From positions 1 through 34,710 of the forward strand of contig SUUV01000016.1 in NCBI GenBank assembly GCA_015062345.1: 34,710 nucleotides of DNA. Direction: 5' to 3'. Position 1 is the stretch's first letter. Every line of letters begins with the position of its first letter. The translations under genes and the position numbers were made by a program. Below the pieces are notes generated by a model. The model had not been told where the DNA came from. It saw nothing but the letters and a program-made list of their open reading frames with translations, and did not search any database. Origin of the DNA: Alphaproteobacteria bacterium. Its GTDB lineage: Bacteria > Pseudomonadota > Alphaproteobacteria > RF32 > CAG-239. This document shows, piece after piece, positions 8,501 to 16,450 of the stretch.

Positions 8501-8909
8501 AACTGTGCATTGTCTGAATTTTTATTCCGCCGAATGTATCCAAAACTTTTGCAAACAAAACTTTTGCTTCTTCCAATAATTTTGCATCGGGCTTGCTTGA
8601 GGTTATGCCAAAAATGTCTTCACATAATTTTTCTTCCGGAATAACCGCCCATTTGCCGAGTTTTTGCGCAATGCGATTGTTCATTTCCACGGCGGCGGCT
8701 TTGGTATAAGTTAAGCACAAAATTTTTGCCGGATTCACTCCTTCTAACAGAAGTCTTAACACCCTGTCGGAGAGCACTTTGGTTTTTCCGGTGCCGGCAG
8801 AAGCCTCAACCCATACCGAAACATTCGGATTTGCTGCCATATTTTGTTGTTTGGTGGCAAGCTTGCTTAAAGCTTCTTTTTGCTTAAGTATGTTAAAATT
8901 CTCAGTCAA
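5559..8909 (-). CDS. addA: Double-strand break repair helicase-nuclease AddA
   Basis: AddA is the large subunit of the AddAB complex, which unwinds and resects DNA ends for RecA loading. The 1116-residue protein has a UvrD/SF1 helicase core: Walker A ASAGTGKT at 36-43, Walker B in HILIDEAQDTSPDQW, the motif III-IV region VGDRKQSIYSFQGAD, and the C-terminal helicase motif RLLYVALTRAEDRLY. A RecB-type nuclease domain ends the protein: AQIDRL, VDFKTNR and the YLKQLDIY segment. An in-frame ATG at 9020 would give 37 extra residues inside addB. The preferred start is the TTG at 8909, where GGAGGA lies 5 nt upstream and the start overlaps the addB stop by 8 nt. That overlap implies translational coupling and equal subunit amounts. 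Confidence 0.93.
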   Translation of the reverse strand: MTENFNILKQKEALSKLATKQQNMAANPNVSVWVEASAGTGKTKVLSDRVLRLLLEGVNPAKILCLTYTKAAAVEMNNRIAQKLGKWAVIPEEKLCEDIFGITSSKPDAKLLEEAKVLFAKVLDTFGGIKIQTMHSFCEEILKRFPLEAQIAPYFNVMDDMLAKEALDNISHKLIYKAQDEPTSAIGQDISWLTSNIKELKFTQILEKITQNRNKLSQVLQNYQNFAEFLTALKNKLSIKNTLSKEDALKHFADNLDKTLIKNIADALTQSSKTDQDRAYSLYRILENFDYEVYKNVFITKSEIRGRLACKDAINIYPQIVEDMKNMAQDILDFDDLLLKIDLYQSTKAIMNIAQELNFAYDKFKQDNARLDFEDLVVITKKLLEKDNVAKWVLYKLDGGIDHILIDEAQDTSPDQWAIIKAVTDEFFAGFGQKDIVRTIFAVGDRKQSIYSFQGADSQEFDKMYKHFAHKDENFKKIKLDVSFRSTKAVLENVNHLFSLENAKSGVVIDNEAVAHLPYRIGEAGKVQLWPLVVEQSAADDVWYPPIERKTKQSASAKLAAMIAQKIKNMVENKDILQSKNRPVCYQDFMILVQRRNSFIEEFVRECKSIGVNVTGVDKLKILEQIAVQDLLSLTNFLLLPSDDLSLAEVLKSPLYKLDDDDLFELCHNRQSQSLFNRLRTNKKYATVYQELSDLIKKADYVRPFELFNYVLTTLKGREKFLSRLGSEAEDAIDEFINLSLNFEKDHTPDLQTFMQWIKKGQIQIKRELEQAQNDAVRIMTAHGSKGLQAPIVIIPDTIRLPNIKKGEDILFDEMLAYYPLSAGKYDTVCNDIHQSNCKDAYDEYRRLLYVALTRAEDRLYIAGYKNDDKVDENSWYGLCEQALKNIGIKNDDKSLVYSCKQEIDIEATSTANRKTESINTQNWIYEKAKKESPLAKPYSPSKPDDDDQIYVSSPLKDNSHYYARGVLIHSLLQYLPVDCSLEDKIKAIDVYLEKNSDKLNKSSLLQIRKEIITLLTKPEFEEIFSKFSRAEVPIAGEIDDKIISAQIDRLVITDNKVIIVDFKTNRPAADNISSVPQVYLKQLDIYKQLMEKIYPQKIVETYILWTNTANLMKIN

Positions 8910-11835
8910 AATCTTCCTCCGTTTGCCACTCTTTTGTGCGAGCCAAATGTTCATAATCGGAATATTTCGGCAGATGTTTCGGATTCGGCCTTGCCATATA
9001 AGCGGTAGTTTCAAAATCAAATACCGAAATCAGTGTTTTTAGATTTTCCGATGTTTTTTCCAACAAATTTAAATGGTCATCACAATCGGTTACATTATAA
9101 CTTACGGCCTTATCATTAAGTTTTAAATATACCAACTCATTAACATCAGATGCTTTTATATGTGTTTTTTGATTGTCTTTTTCTTGCACAAAGCCGTTTG
9201 TTTGAGCAATCAGCCCTTCAATCGGAAGTTGCGGAGCATATCCGGCAAATACTTCTTTTTTTGAACGAATGCTTCCGGTTTTATAATCAATTACATTAAT
9301 TTTGCCTTCATTTGTAACATCAATTCTGTCGGCTCGTGCCGTTATCTTAAATGTGCCTGCCGGAGCTTCAAACTCAATTTCGCCTTTAACTTCGGGATAC
9401 ACTTTTTTAATGTCTTGACGATATCCTTGTTCAAAATTTACAATCCACTCGGCGGTTTTAACAAACATCGGCCACCAAAAAGCTTTTGTTTGTGCGGGCA
9501 TATCCGTTTTTGCAAATTCGTCGGTTGCAATGTCAATTAGTTTTTGATATGCATTATCGGGAAACTTGTCCGAATACAGGTTGTTAAATGTCTCCAAAAT
9601 TTTGTGAACAATGTTGCCGTAATCGGAGGCATCAAGAGGTTGCTCCAAATCTTGCAAAGCTTTTAATTGCAAAATGCGTTTGGCATAAATTTCATACGGG
9701 TCACGCATTAGGGTTTCTATGGCGCTGGCGGACAAAGTTCTGGGTCTTGCCGATACCGGAGGTGTGGGCGCAGGCGGTAAAATTTTTTCATATTTTGCCG
9801 GTGTATCAATTATTTTTGCCAGCTTAACATAAACATCATCTTGCAAAGCCGATGGTTCAATTTGACAAGCTTTTAAAACGGTATCAAGTCGCAACAACCA
9901 TCTTGATTTGTTTGTAGGTACCGAATTGACACGATTTGCTCTGGTGATAAAAACTTTTTCAGAGCACATAAATTGGCAAAAATCAGCGGCCGCAATGCCA
10001 ATGTCTTTATCAGGAAGCGACATATTAAGCGAGGTTTTCATCGGTCTTGAAAGCCAAGGGTCAGATGACGGAATTTCAGGCCAAAAACCCTCATTTACCG
10101 AACCGATAATTATGGTGTCAAACTGATTATAACGAGCTTCAATCGGACCTAAAATTTTTAGTCTCGGATGTGTACCGTAACTGTAACGCACATTGTTTAG
10201 CGACAATAAATATGTTAATACCGATAAATAGTGTTTAGCTTTTATTTTTCCGACCGCATCTGCTTGTTGCAACACATCGGAAAACATATCGGCGGCTGCT
10301 TTGCCGTCATCGGCTTTCCACAGATTTGTTTCTCCGTCATTTATATTATCTGCACACAAATTTTGTGCAACTTCCAAGTGTGTTTTAACCAAATCCGAAA
10401 AAGCAACTTCTTGCTGTTGATACAAAGTATGTAAAGGCCGTAAAACTTCTTTAATTTCATCTATCCATAAACCCACATTTATCGGAATTTGTTTTTGCTT
10501 ATCAAAAAACACCGGACTCCTTATCAAATGCTCCCATTGACGCACATCATTAAGCAAACTCAATTTTTCTTTTGAAAGCAAAACATACGGATTTTTTGCC
10601 AGTGTTAACATAGATTGCAATGAAAAATCATTTTCCAAAACACTTAATATCTGACGCAAAAAAATACCAATCGGAGAAAGATGTAAAGGTTTTCCCGATG
10701 AATCATCAATTTTTATATCCCAACGCTCCAATTCGGAGGCAACTCGTCTGGCCAAATTTCTGTCGGTGGTAACCAAAGCCGCCGTTTTTTCCGGAACTTC
10801 CAAAACCTCACGCATAATAAGAGCAATGCTTAAAGCTTCTTGTCTTTGGTCCGCACACTCAACAAACGACAGATTTTCCAAAGCATTTTTTCCGTATGAA
10901 ACAGGGGTCAAATTTCGCCAATCGGTTGTAGCTGCCGCCGGTAACATAATTTCGGAAACCAACTTTTCTCTTTGCGGATTTTGGCTTTTTATACAATCTT
11001 TAACCGCCAACCGGTCTAATTTCAAATATTCGAGCAGGGTTTTAAGTTCATATTGCGGGTGCGACTGCTCAATTAAGTCCCATTGAGTATCGGTTAAATT
11101 TTTATCCAATCCGTAAAGATAAACTTCGCCGTTTTCAAGCTCCGAAACCGTTTTAACAAGTTCTAATAAACTTTTATATCCGGCCGTCACACCGGCTATT
11201 ACAATTTTTTGCTTTGTGTTTTTTTCTTTCCAGATTTTAGTTTTGGCTTTGATGAGCAAATTTTTCAATTGTGCCTTATCAATTACATTTCTTGAGGCTA
11301 AAATTTTAGGCCAGTTTTGCGTAATGATTTTTAAAAATTCCAAAGTTTGTTGCCAATGTTCGGAAAACTGTTCGGGTACAATTTTTTCCAACTCGGCAAA
11401 AGATAAATCCTCATTATATGAAGCATCAATCAAACAAGCCAAATCTTTGGCTAAGGCCAAAGCCTGAGCAAAATTCATCTCCGGCAAGCCGTAATCGGCA
11501 GGTTTTGAGACAATTAAGCGAGCAAATAAAAACAGCCTTTCATAATCGTCAATTGCCGGAAGCAAATTTTCAAGCAATTCTTTGTTATCGGCATTTAAGA
11601 TAAAAATGTCGTTTTCATCAAAATCACCTACCGGAATAATTTTCGGCAACATGGTGGGTTTTTTGCCGTTATAACGGATAAAAGCTTCTTTTAACGATGT
11701 ACAAGTTCTGCGATTGGGCAATAAAAAAATTATATCAGCCGATGCTTGCGGATTTTTTTCATACTCAAGAGAAAATTTTTGCGCAAGTGTATCAACAAAA
11801 GAGCAACTGTACGGTATGTTATAAACGCCGCTCAT
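8902..11835 (-). CDS. addB: Double-strand break repair protein AddB
   Basis: Partner subunit of AddA, 977 residues, about the usual alphaproteobacterial length. The N-terminal part is a helicase-like domain that appears inactive: LLPNRRTCTSL stands where Walker A would be, with no GxGKT, as typical of the alphaproteobacterial AddB type. The C-terminal PD-(D/E)xK nuclease domain is recognisable: ADRIDV, VIDYKTGS and YAPQLPIEGLI near residues 820-880. Four-cysteine iron-sulphur ligands of the Firmicute type are not obvious. AAAGG precedes the ATG by 8 nt. The gene lies 14 nt after rdgB and overlaps addA by 8 nt. In the cell the complex acts on DNA ends in the cytoplasm, recognising Chi-like sites unknown here. 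Confidence 0.9.
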   Translation of the reverse strand: MSGVYNIPYSCSFVDTLAQKFSLEYEKNPQASADIIFLLPNRRTCTSLKEAFIRYNGKKPTMLPKIIPVGDFDENDIFILNADNKELLENLLPAIDDYERLFLFARLIVSKPADYGLPEMNFAQALALAKDLACLIDASYNEDLSFAELEKIVPEQFSEHWQQTLEFLKIITQNWPKILASRNVIDKAQLKNLLIKAKTKIWKEKNTKQKIVIAGVTAGYKSLLELVKTVSELENGEVYLYGLDKNLTDTQWDLIEQSHPQYELKTLLEYLKLDRLAVKDCIKSQNPQREKLVSEIMLPAAATTDWRNLTPVSYGKNALENLSFVECADQRQEALSIALIMREVLEVPEKTAALVTTDRNLARRVASELERWDIKIDDSSGKPLHLSPIGIFLRQILSVLENDFSLQSMLTLAKNPYVLLSKEKLSLLNDVRQWEHLIRSPVFFDKQKQIPINVGLWIDEIKEVLRPLHTLYQQQEVAFSDLVKTHLEVAQNLCADNINDGETNLWKADDGKAAADMFSDVLQQADAVGKIKAKHYLSVLTYLLSLNNVRYSYGTHPRLKILGPIEARYNQFDTIIIGSVNEGFWPEIPSSDPWLSRPMKTSLNMSLPDKDIGIAAADFCQFMCSEKVFITRANRVNSVPTNKSRWLLRLDTVLKACQIEPSALQDDVYVKLAKIIDTPAKYEKILPPAPTPPVSARPRTLSASAIETLMRDPYEIYAKRILQLKALQDLEQPLDASDYGNIVHKILETFNNLYSDKFPDNAYQKLIDIATDEFAKTDMPAQTKAFWWPMFVKTAEWIVNFEQGYRQDIKKVYPEVKGEIEFEAPAGTFKITARADRIDVTNEGKINVIDYKTGSIRSKKEVFAGYAPQLPIEGLIAQTNGFVQEKDNQKTHIKASDVNELVYLKLNDKAVSYNVTDCDDHLNLLEKTSENLKTLISVFDFETTAYMARPNPKHLPKYSDYEHLARTKEWQTEEDFD

Positions 11836-11849
11836 ACAGGTTACCTTTA

Positions 11850-12434
11850 TTAAATGGTGTTAAGATACTCGGTAAACTTTTCCAAAGCTCGGCCTCTGTG
11901 AGAAATTTTGTTTTTAACCTCAGCGCCGAGCTGAGCAAAAGTTTTATCATAGCCGAGCGGGGCAAAAACCGGATCAAAACCGAAACCGGAAGTGCCTTGT
12001 TTTTGTTTGATGATAACTCCGTCAACTCTGCCCTCAAAACTTTTATATGTGCCGTCGGGATAACCCAAAACCAAAACACAGGCAAAATATGCCGATCTGT
12101 CGGAGCTTTTTGTATCTTCAATTTCTTTTAAGAGCATATCCATAGCTTTGTCAAAATCCCGATTTGGAGCATAACGAGCCGAATATACCCCCGGACGACC
12201 GTCTAAAGCATTGACGCAAAGTCCGGAATCATCGGCCAAACAAGGAACATTTTTCAACTTGGCTATGCTAAGAGCTTTTAAGACAGCATTTTCTTCAAAA
12301 GTTGTGCCGGTTTCTTCAACATCGGGCAAATCAATATCATCAGATGAAATAACTTTTATGTTAAACGGGCTCAAAATTTGTTTAATTTCGGCAATTTTAC
12401 CTTTGTTATGACTGGCAAAAATCAGTTCTTTCAT
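11850..12434 (-). CDS. rdgB: dITP/XTP pyrophosphatase (RdgB/HAM1)
   Basis: A 194-residue house-cleaning enzyme that hydrolyses dITP, ITP and XTP to monophosphates, keeping deaminated purines out of DNA and RNA. Diagnostic motifs are the N-terminal ASHNKGKIAEI, the metal-binding ETGTTFEENAVLKA and LADDSGL, and SGFGFDPVF with the C-terminal SHRGRAL. The frame extends 11 codons upstream, but the ATG at 12434 has GGGAG at 7 nt and yields the normal MKELIFASHN start. It begins one base after the rph stop; rph-rdgB is a conserved alphaproteobacterial pair. Confidence 0.95.
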   Translation of the reverse strand: MKELIFASHNKGKIAEIKQILSPFNIKVISSDDIDLPDVEETGTTFEENAVLKALSIAKLKNVPCLADDSGLCVNALDGRPGVYSARYAPNRDFDKAMDMLLKEIEDTKSSDRSAYFACVLVLGYPDGTYKSFEGRVDGVIIKQKQGTSGFGFDPVFAPLGYDKTFAQLGAEVKNKISHRGRALEKFTEYLNTI

Positions 12435-12435
12435 T

Positions 12436-13146
12436 TTACACTCCCAATGCTTGCTTTTGTTTTTCAATCAGTTTTTCAATGCCTGCTTTTGCGGTTTCAA
12501 AAAGCTCAAAAAACTTATCCTGACTAAACGGTTCTTCTTCGGCGGTACCCTGAATTTCAACAATCCGGCCGCTTTCGGTGATAACAAAATTTGTGTCGGC
12601 ACGAGCCGTGCTGTCTTCATCATAGTCTAAATCTAACAAAACATTATCACCTTGCAAACCGCAAGAAACGGCAGCTACAAATTCCGTAATGGGATTTTTT
12701 TCAAGTTTGCCTTCGTTTTTGAGCTTTTCCATCGCCTGATAAAGCGCCACAAAAGCGCCGGTTATGGAAGCTGTTCTGGTTCCTCCGTCAGCTTGCAAAA
12801 CATCGCAATCTATGTGCACAATATAATCTTTTAAGGCATACAAATCGGTAACCGCCCGCAAAGAACGACCTATCAGGCGCTGAATTTCGTGAGTTCGCCC
12901 CGAAACACCTTTGGTTTCACGAGATACTCTGGTTTGAGTTGAACGAGGCAACAAAGCATATTCGGCCGTAACCCAACCTTTGTCGGAGCCTTTTAGCCAC
13001 GAAGGCAACTTGTCATCAACACTTGCGGTGCATAAAACTTTTGTGTTACCGCAAGTAATTAAGCAAGAGCCTTCAGCATATAAGTTAACACCGGTTTTAA
13101 TTTCTATTTCTCTTAAATTTTTTTCGCCCCGATTATTTTTGCGCAT
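12436..13146 (-). CDS. rph: Ribonuclease PH
   Basis: A 236-residue phosphorolytic 3'-5' exoribonuclease that trims tRNA 3' ends before CCA repair. Family features are the N-terminal LREIEIKTG, the substrate segment WVTAEYALLPRSTQTR, the phosphate-binding GRTHEIQRLIGRSLRAV, and LQADGGTRTASITGAFVAL, then LDYDEDSTARADTNFV. Nine further codons are open upstream, but AAGGA stands 8 nt before the ATG at 13146 and the resulting length is standard. The start overlaps the aroK stop by 14 nt. Functionally it pairs with Cca encoded elsewhere in this window. Confidence 0.96.
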   Translation of the reverse strand: MRKNNRGEKNLREIEIKTGVNLYAEGSCLITCGNTKVLCTASVDDKLPSWLKGSDKGWVTAEYALLPRSTQTRVSRETKGVSGRTHEIQRLIGRSLRAVTDLYALKDYIVHIDCDVLQADGGTRTASITGAFVALYQAMEKLKNEGKLEKNPITEFVAAVSCGLQGDNVLLDLDYDEDSTARADTNFVITESGRIVEIQGTAEEEPFSQDKFFELFETAKAGIEKLIEKQKQALGV

Positions 13147-13690
13147 TTTTTTTATCCTTAAAATAAAAATCATTAATAGCTTTTACCACTCTTGAAACAG
13201 TGTGCTCCACTCTTTCGTTTTTGGTTTCGACCACAATATCGGCTTCGCTGTAATAGGGATATTCTTCTTTAATGTAGCTTTCGAGTTTGTCTTTTAATAA
13301 AGAATCGGCACCCATTAAAAACGGACGATGTTTTCTGCCGGCCGTACGATGATATAAAGTTTCGACATCTGCTTTTAGCCAAATGGTAAGAGCATTTTCT
13401 TTAGCCAATTCTCTTGTGGTTTTGGCCACAAAAGAGCCTCCTCCGGAAGCCAATACACAAGGAGAGCCGTTTAAGAGCCTTTTCATCACCCTCATTTCGC
13501 CGGCACGATATTCTTCTTCGCCAAAACATTTTAACACATCAACAAGTGACAATCCGGCAGCTTTTTCAATTTCTCTGTCGCCATCAACAAACGGCAGTTT
13601 AAGTTTTTGTGCCAATCTTTTGCCGACACTGGTTTTTCCGCTACCCATCAAGCCCACGAGAAGAATTATTTTATTTTCGTTATTTATCAT
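13133..13690 (-). CDS. aroK: Shikimate kinase
   Basis: A 185-residue enzyme that phosphorylates shikimate in the chorismate pathway. Seen motifs: P-loop GLMGSGKT at 13-20, substrate-binding DGD at 36-38, Arg62 in EEEYRAGE (in place of the common FRxxE), GGG at 83-85, and the lid arginines in GRKHRPFL. The ribosome-binding site is weak: AAAGAAG about 10 nt upstream. It heads a run of minus-strand genes (rph, rdgB, addB, addA, trxA) with tiny gaps or overlaps. The usual partner aroB is absent next to it. About 85 bp separate it from a divergent small gene, so both promoters must sit in that gap. Confidence 0.94.
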   Translation of the reverse strand: MINNENKIILLVGLMGSGKTSVGKRLAQKLKLPFVDGDREIEKAAGLSLVDVLKCFGEEEYRAGEMRVMKRLLNGSPCVLASGGGSFVAKTTRELAKENALTIWLKADVETLYHRTAGRKHRPFLMGADSLLKDKLESYIKEEYPYYSEADIVVETKNERVEHTVSRVVKAINDFYFKDKKNAQK

Positions 13691-13775
13691 TTTTTTAATA
13701 CTTCTTTCAATTTATTATGCTAGATAATAAAGGCATTATCACAATTTAGCAACACTTTTTATGAGGTAATTTACT

Positions 13776-13916
13776 ATGAAACAAAAAAAATACAACTGGA
13801 TTTTTTATATTTTGCTTATTGCTCTGATTGGCGGAGTTGTCTATGTTGCCACCAAAGACATTACCCCGATTACACACAAAGTGGAAAAAACGGTTAAAAT
13901 TGAATACACAAAATAA
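13776..13916 (+). CDS. Small single-span membrane protein upstream of xerD
   Basis: A 46-residue frame with GAGG 9 nt before the ATG. The layout is a lysine-rich N-terminus (MKQKKYNW), one hydrophobic helix at about 9-26 rich in I, L, G and V, and a charged tail with several K and T residues. By the positive-inside rule the N-terminus should be cytoplasmic and the tail periplasmic. It ends 2 nt before the xerD start and probably shares its transcript. I do not recognise a family. Confidence 0.65.
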   Translation: MKQKKYNWIFYILLIALIGGVVYVATKDITPITHKVEKTVKIEYTK

Positions 13917-13918
13917 GT

Positions 13919-14833
13919 ATGCAAACAAAAATTGTTCAAAATTTTTTAGATATGATGGTTGCGGAAAAAGGTGCAAGCATAAACACCGTTTCGGCATACG
14001 AGTATGATTTGACACAATTTTTTGAAATAATCGACACATCGCCGGCTAAAATTACACGAAAACACATAACCGATTATATAAACGAAATATCATCAATGTG
14101 TTATGCACAAAAATCGCAAGCCCGAAAACTTTCGGTGATAAGAGAATTTTGCAAATTTTTGTTGCAGGAAAAAATTTTAACCGATAATCCGAGCCAAAAC
14201 TTAAGCGCTCCGAAACAAGAAAAAAATCTGCCGAATTTTTTAACCGATTCGCAAATAAAACTCTTAATCAAAACGGCACAACAACAAAAAAACCGTTCGT
14301 TAAAACGAATTGCGGTGATGATAAGCTTAATGTATGCCACCGGATTAAGGGTTTCGGAGCTGATTTGTTTGACGCAAAACTCCATAAATTTTGATAAACG
14401 CATTGTAACCGTAAAGGGTAAAGGCAGTAAAGAAAGGCTTGTTCCGGTATCAAAAAATGCCATAAAAATCGTTTTGGAATATGTCAACAATGAGCGCAAA
14501 TATTTTCTGGCAAAATCAAAACAAAATAATTGGCTTTTTCCTTCCAAAACATCAAAAAGCGGATATGTAACCCGATATACTTTTTTCAAAAACTTAAAAC
14601 AATTGGCCGCAATTGCCGAGCTAAACCCGAAGATTATATCTCCGCATACTTTAAGACACTCGTTTGCCACCAATCTTATCAATCATGATGCCGATTTACG
14701 CAGTGTGCAAAAAATGTTAGGACACGAAAACATTGCCACAACCGAAATTTATACCCACATCATTAAAGAAAAACTTGTCGAAACGGTATTGCAAAAACAC
14801 CCGCTTGCCGGTATAAAGTTTAAAGATGATTGA
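13919..14833 (+). CDS. xerD: Site-specific tyrosine recombinase XerD
   Basis: A 304-residue tyrosine recombinase of the XerC/XerD type, which resolves chromosome dimers at dif with its partner and FtsK. The N-terminal SAM-like domain includes FLDMMVAEKGASINTVSAYEYDL. The catalytic residues are all visible: Arg144 in ATGLRVSEL, Lys168 in VKGKGSKER, His243 and Arg246 in HTLRHSF, His269 in MLGHENIATTE, and nucleophile Tyr278 in YTH. Length and the early GAS-NT-AY-DL pattern favour XerD over integrases. No strong Shine-Dalgarno is seen, consistent with coupling to the small gene 2 nt upstream. XerD rather than XerC is a moderate-confidence choice. Confidence 0.9.
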   Translation: MQTKIVQNFLDMMVAEKGASINTVSAYEYDLTQFFEIIDTSPAKITRKHITDYINEISSMCYAQKSQARKLSVIREFCKFLLQEKILTDNPSQNLSAPKQEKNLPNFLTDSQIKLLIKTAQQQKNRSLKRIAVMISLMYATGLRVSELICLTQNSINFDKRIVTVKGKGSKERLVPVSKNAIKIVLEYVNNERKYFLAKSKQNNWLFPSKTSKSGYVTRYTFFKNLKQLAAIAELNPKIISPHTLRHSFATNLINHDADLRSVQKMLGHENIATTEIYTHIIKEKLVETVLQKHPLAGIKFKDD

Positions 14834-14847
14834 TTTTTTAACAATAA

Positions 14848-15387
14848 ATGCCTAAAATAAGCACCATGAAAAAACAAAAAAACATAATAAATGCAGAGCA
14901 TAGGGGTAACGGGCTGACACCGTTTGCTGCCGACATATCGGGCTTTGCCGCAAAATTGTTAGGAAAACGAGGCTTAATCGAAATGAAAATTTTGACCTCG
15001 TGGAACAGCATTGTCGGACAAGAATTGGCTTTGCATTCGTTACCTGAAAAAATTTGTTTCAAAAAAGATGCAAGAGATAACGGAGTGTTGCATTTGCTGG
15101 TTTCAAACGGTGCTTTTGCGGTTGAAATCGGGCATTTGACTCCGCTGATTTTGGAAAAAATCAACACATTTTTCGGTTATAATGCGGTTGCACAAATTAA
15201 AATTATTCAAAGTACGGCAAACTTAAATACCGTTGTTGAAACTAATTTTGATGATAATGAGAACAAAAAACTTGTATCCGATGAACAACAAAACTATATT
15301 CATAAAATAACCGAAGATGTTAAAAATCCTGAATTGAAAGAAAAACTTGTCAGTTTGGGCAAACAAATTTTATCACACAATAAATAG
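14848..15387 (+). CDS. DciA-like DUF721 protein
   Basis: A 179-residue protein of the DUF721 family, whose characterised member DciA loads the replicative helicase DnaB in bacteria lacking DnaC. The core runs from FAAKLLGKRGLIEMKILTSW through NSIVGQELALHSLPEKICF and LHLLVSNGAFAVEIGHLTPLILEKIN to the NAVAQIKI segment, which matches the domain. The alphaproteobacterial context, next to a DsbA-like thioredoxin-fold gene, is conserved in the class. The C-terminal third (about 120-179) is a charged tail. The ATG at 14848 and another at 14866 are both possible, neither with a good ribosome-binding site. The helicase-loading role is known for DciA and inferred here. Confidence 0.75.
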   Translation: MPKISTMKKQKNIINAEHRGNGLTPFAADISGFAAKLLGKRGLIEMKILTSWNSIVGQELALHSLPEKICFKKDARDNGVLHLLVSNGAFAVEIGHLTPLILEKINTFFGYNAVAQIKIIQSTANLNTVVETNFDDNENKKLVSDEQQNYIHKITEDVKNPELKEKLVSLGKQILSHNK

Positions 15388-15397
15388 GAGAAAACTT

Positions 15398-16126
15398 TTG
15401 GATAAATTTATCAAAACTTTAAGCACAATCATAACTTCGATTTTGTTTTATGTAATTGCCTCATATGTTTATCTTTCAAGCAAAGGGTTTGTGTATGAAA
15501 ACGGCACTTTTACCCTTATTAAAGAAGTTAAAGCCTCAACACAAAACGAGCCTTTGCAATTTGCCAACAAAATCAGGCCCGATGTTGCGCTTAATTTTAA
15601 TGCCGATAAAGCAATCGGTGATAAAAATGCTCCCCTTACTTTGTTTGAGTTTTCATCGCTCGGATGTTCTCATTGTGCAGATTTTCACCTTAATATATTG
15701 CCGAAACTGGAAAAAGATTTTATTTCAACCGGAAAACTCAAAGTGGTGTTTGTTAACTTTCCTTTAGATGCAAAATCAATGAAAGGCGCAATGTTATCCG
15801 AATGCGTCAGCTCCGAAAACAAATCTGATTTTATAAATAAGGCCTTTTTAAAACAAAGAGAATGGATGCTCTCATTTAAATCTGAAGAAGTGCTGGCAAA
15901 ATATGCCATAAATGAAAACTTTAAACAAGAAGATGCAGTTTCTTGTTTATCTAATGATGCTTTGGCACAAAAGATTATAGCCGACAGACAAGAAGCTATT
16001 GATAAACTTAATATGCAAGGAACTCCGGCATTTTTATTCAGCGATAAAAATGTAAACGAAATTGTATACGGTGTGCCCGAATATGAACAACTCAAATCAT
16101 ACATTCAGAGCCGTTTGGAAAAATAA
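15398..16126 (+). CDS. DsbA-family thiol:disulfide oxidoreductase
   Basis: A 242-residue exported thioredoxin-fold protein that likely forms or isomerises disulfides in periplasmic proteins. The N-terminus is a membrane anchor or signal (about 5-27, TLSTIITSILFYVIASY). The family pattern IGDKNAPLTLFEFSSLGCSHC has the active-site CSHC at 90-93, and the cis-proline loop is QGTPAFLF near 208-215. The open frame extends upstream to an ATG inside the DUF721 gene, but the TTG at 15398 has AGGAG 8 nt before it and gives a normal signal, so it is chosen. It lies 10 nt after the DUF721 stop. Confidence 0.86.
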   Translation: MDKFIKTLSTIITSILFYVIASYVYLSSKGFVYENGTFTLIKEVKASTQNEPLQFANKIRPDVALNFNADKAIGDKNAPLTLFEFSSLGCSHCADFHLNILPKLEKDFISTGKLKVVFVNFPLDAKSMKGAMLSECVSSENKSDFINKAFLKQREWMLSFKSEEVLAKYAINENFKQEDAVSCLSNDALAQKIIADRQEAIDKLNMQGTPAFLFSDKNVNEIVYGVPEYEQLKSYIQSRLEK

Positions 16127-16140
16127 GTTTTGGTGAAAAA

Positions 16141-16437
16141 ATGAATAAACCCGATGACATAAAAGAGCTTGATAAAAAAATCAAAAAGTTTAAGCAAAAA
16201 GAAAAAAAGACGGAACTTGAAGCTCTTGAAGAACCCGAATATTCATCAGCGGCGGCAGGTTTTCAAATCAGTACCGAGCTTTTGGCCGGAGTTGCCATCG
16301 GTGCTTCAATCGGGTATGTGTTGGATATGGTGTTTAATTTAACACCGTGGTTAATGGCAATTTTCACAATTTTTGGCGGAGCAGCCGGTGTGTTAAACAT
16401 TTATAAAACATTTAAAGCAGATGATAAGGACAATTAA
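16141..16437 (+). CDS. atpI: ATP synthase accessory protein AtpI
   Basis: A 98-residue AtpI-like membrane protein, involved in assembly of the c-ring or Mg2+ handling. After a charged, lysine-rich N-terminus (1-35) come two membrane helices: about 42-62 (LLAGVAIGASIGYVLDMVF) and 68-88 (WLMAIFTIFGGAAGVLNIY). The family AxGxxxG spacing is visible. The start has GGTGA 5 nt upstream. It is first in the F0 operon, 13 nt ahead of atpB, as usual. Confidence 0.87.
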   Translation: MNKPDDIKELDKKIKKFKQKEKKTELEALEEPEYSSAAAGFQISTELLAGVAIGASIGYVLDMVFNLTPWLMAIFTIFGGAAGVLNIYKTFKADDKDN

Positions 16438-16450
16438 GGAGTAATTATTA

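Noticed and set aside
8910..9020. Longer AddA start at 9020
   Set aside because: It would overlap addB by 119 bases without a ribosome-binding site; the TTG at 8909 has GGAGGA.
11697..12131. Plus-strand frame across the addB/rdgB junction
   Set aside because: Both genes on the minus strand are intact and conserved; the frame has no ribosome-binding site or recognisable domain.
14101..14682. Long minus-strand open frame opposite xerD
   Set aside because: It is a shadow of xerD, whose full catalytic set is on the plus strand.
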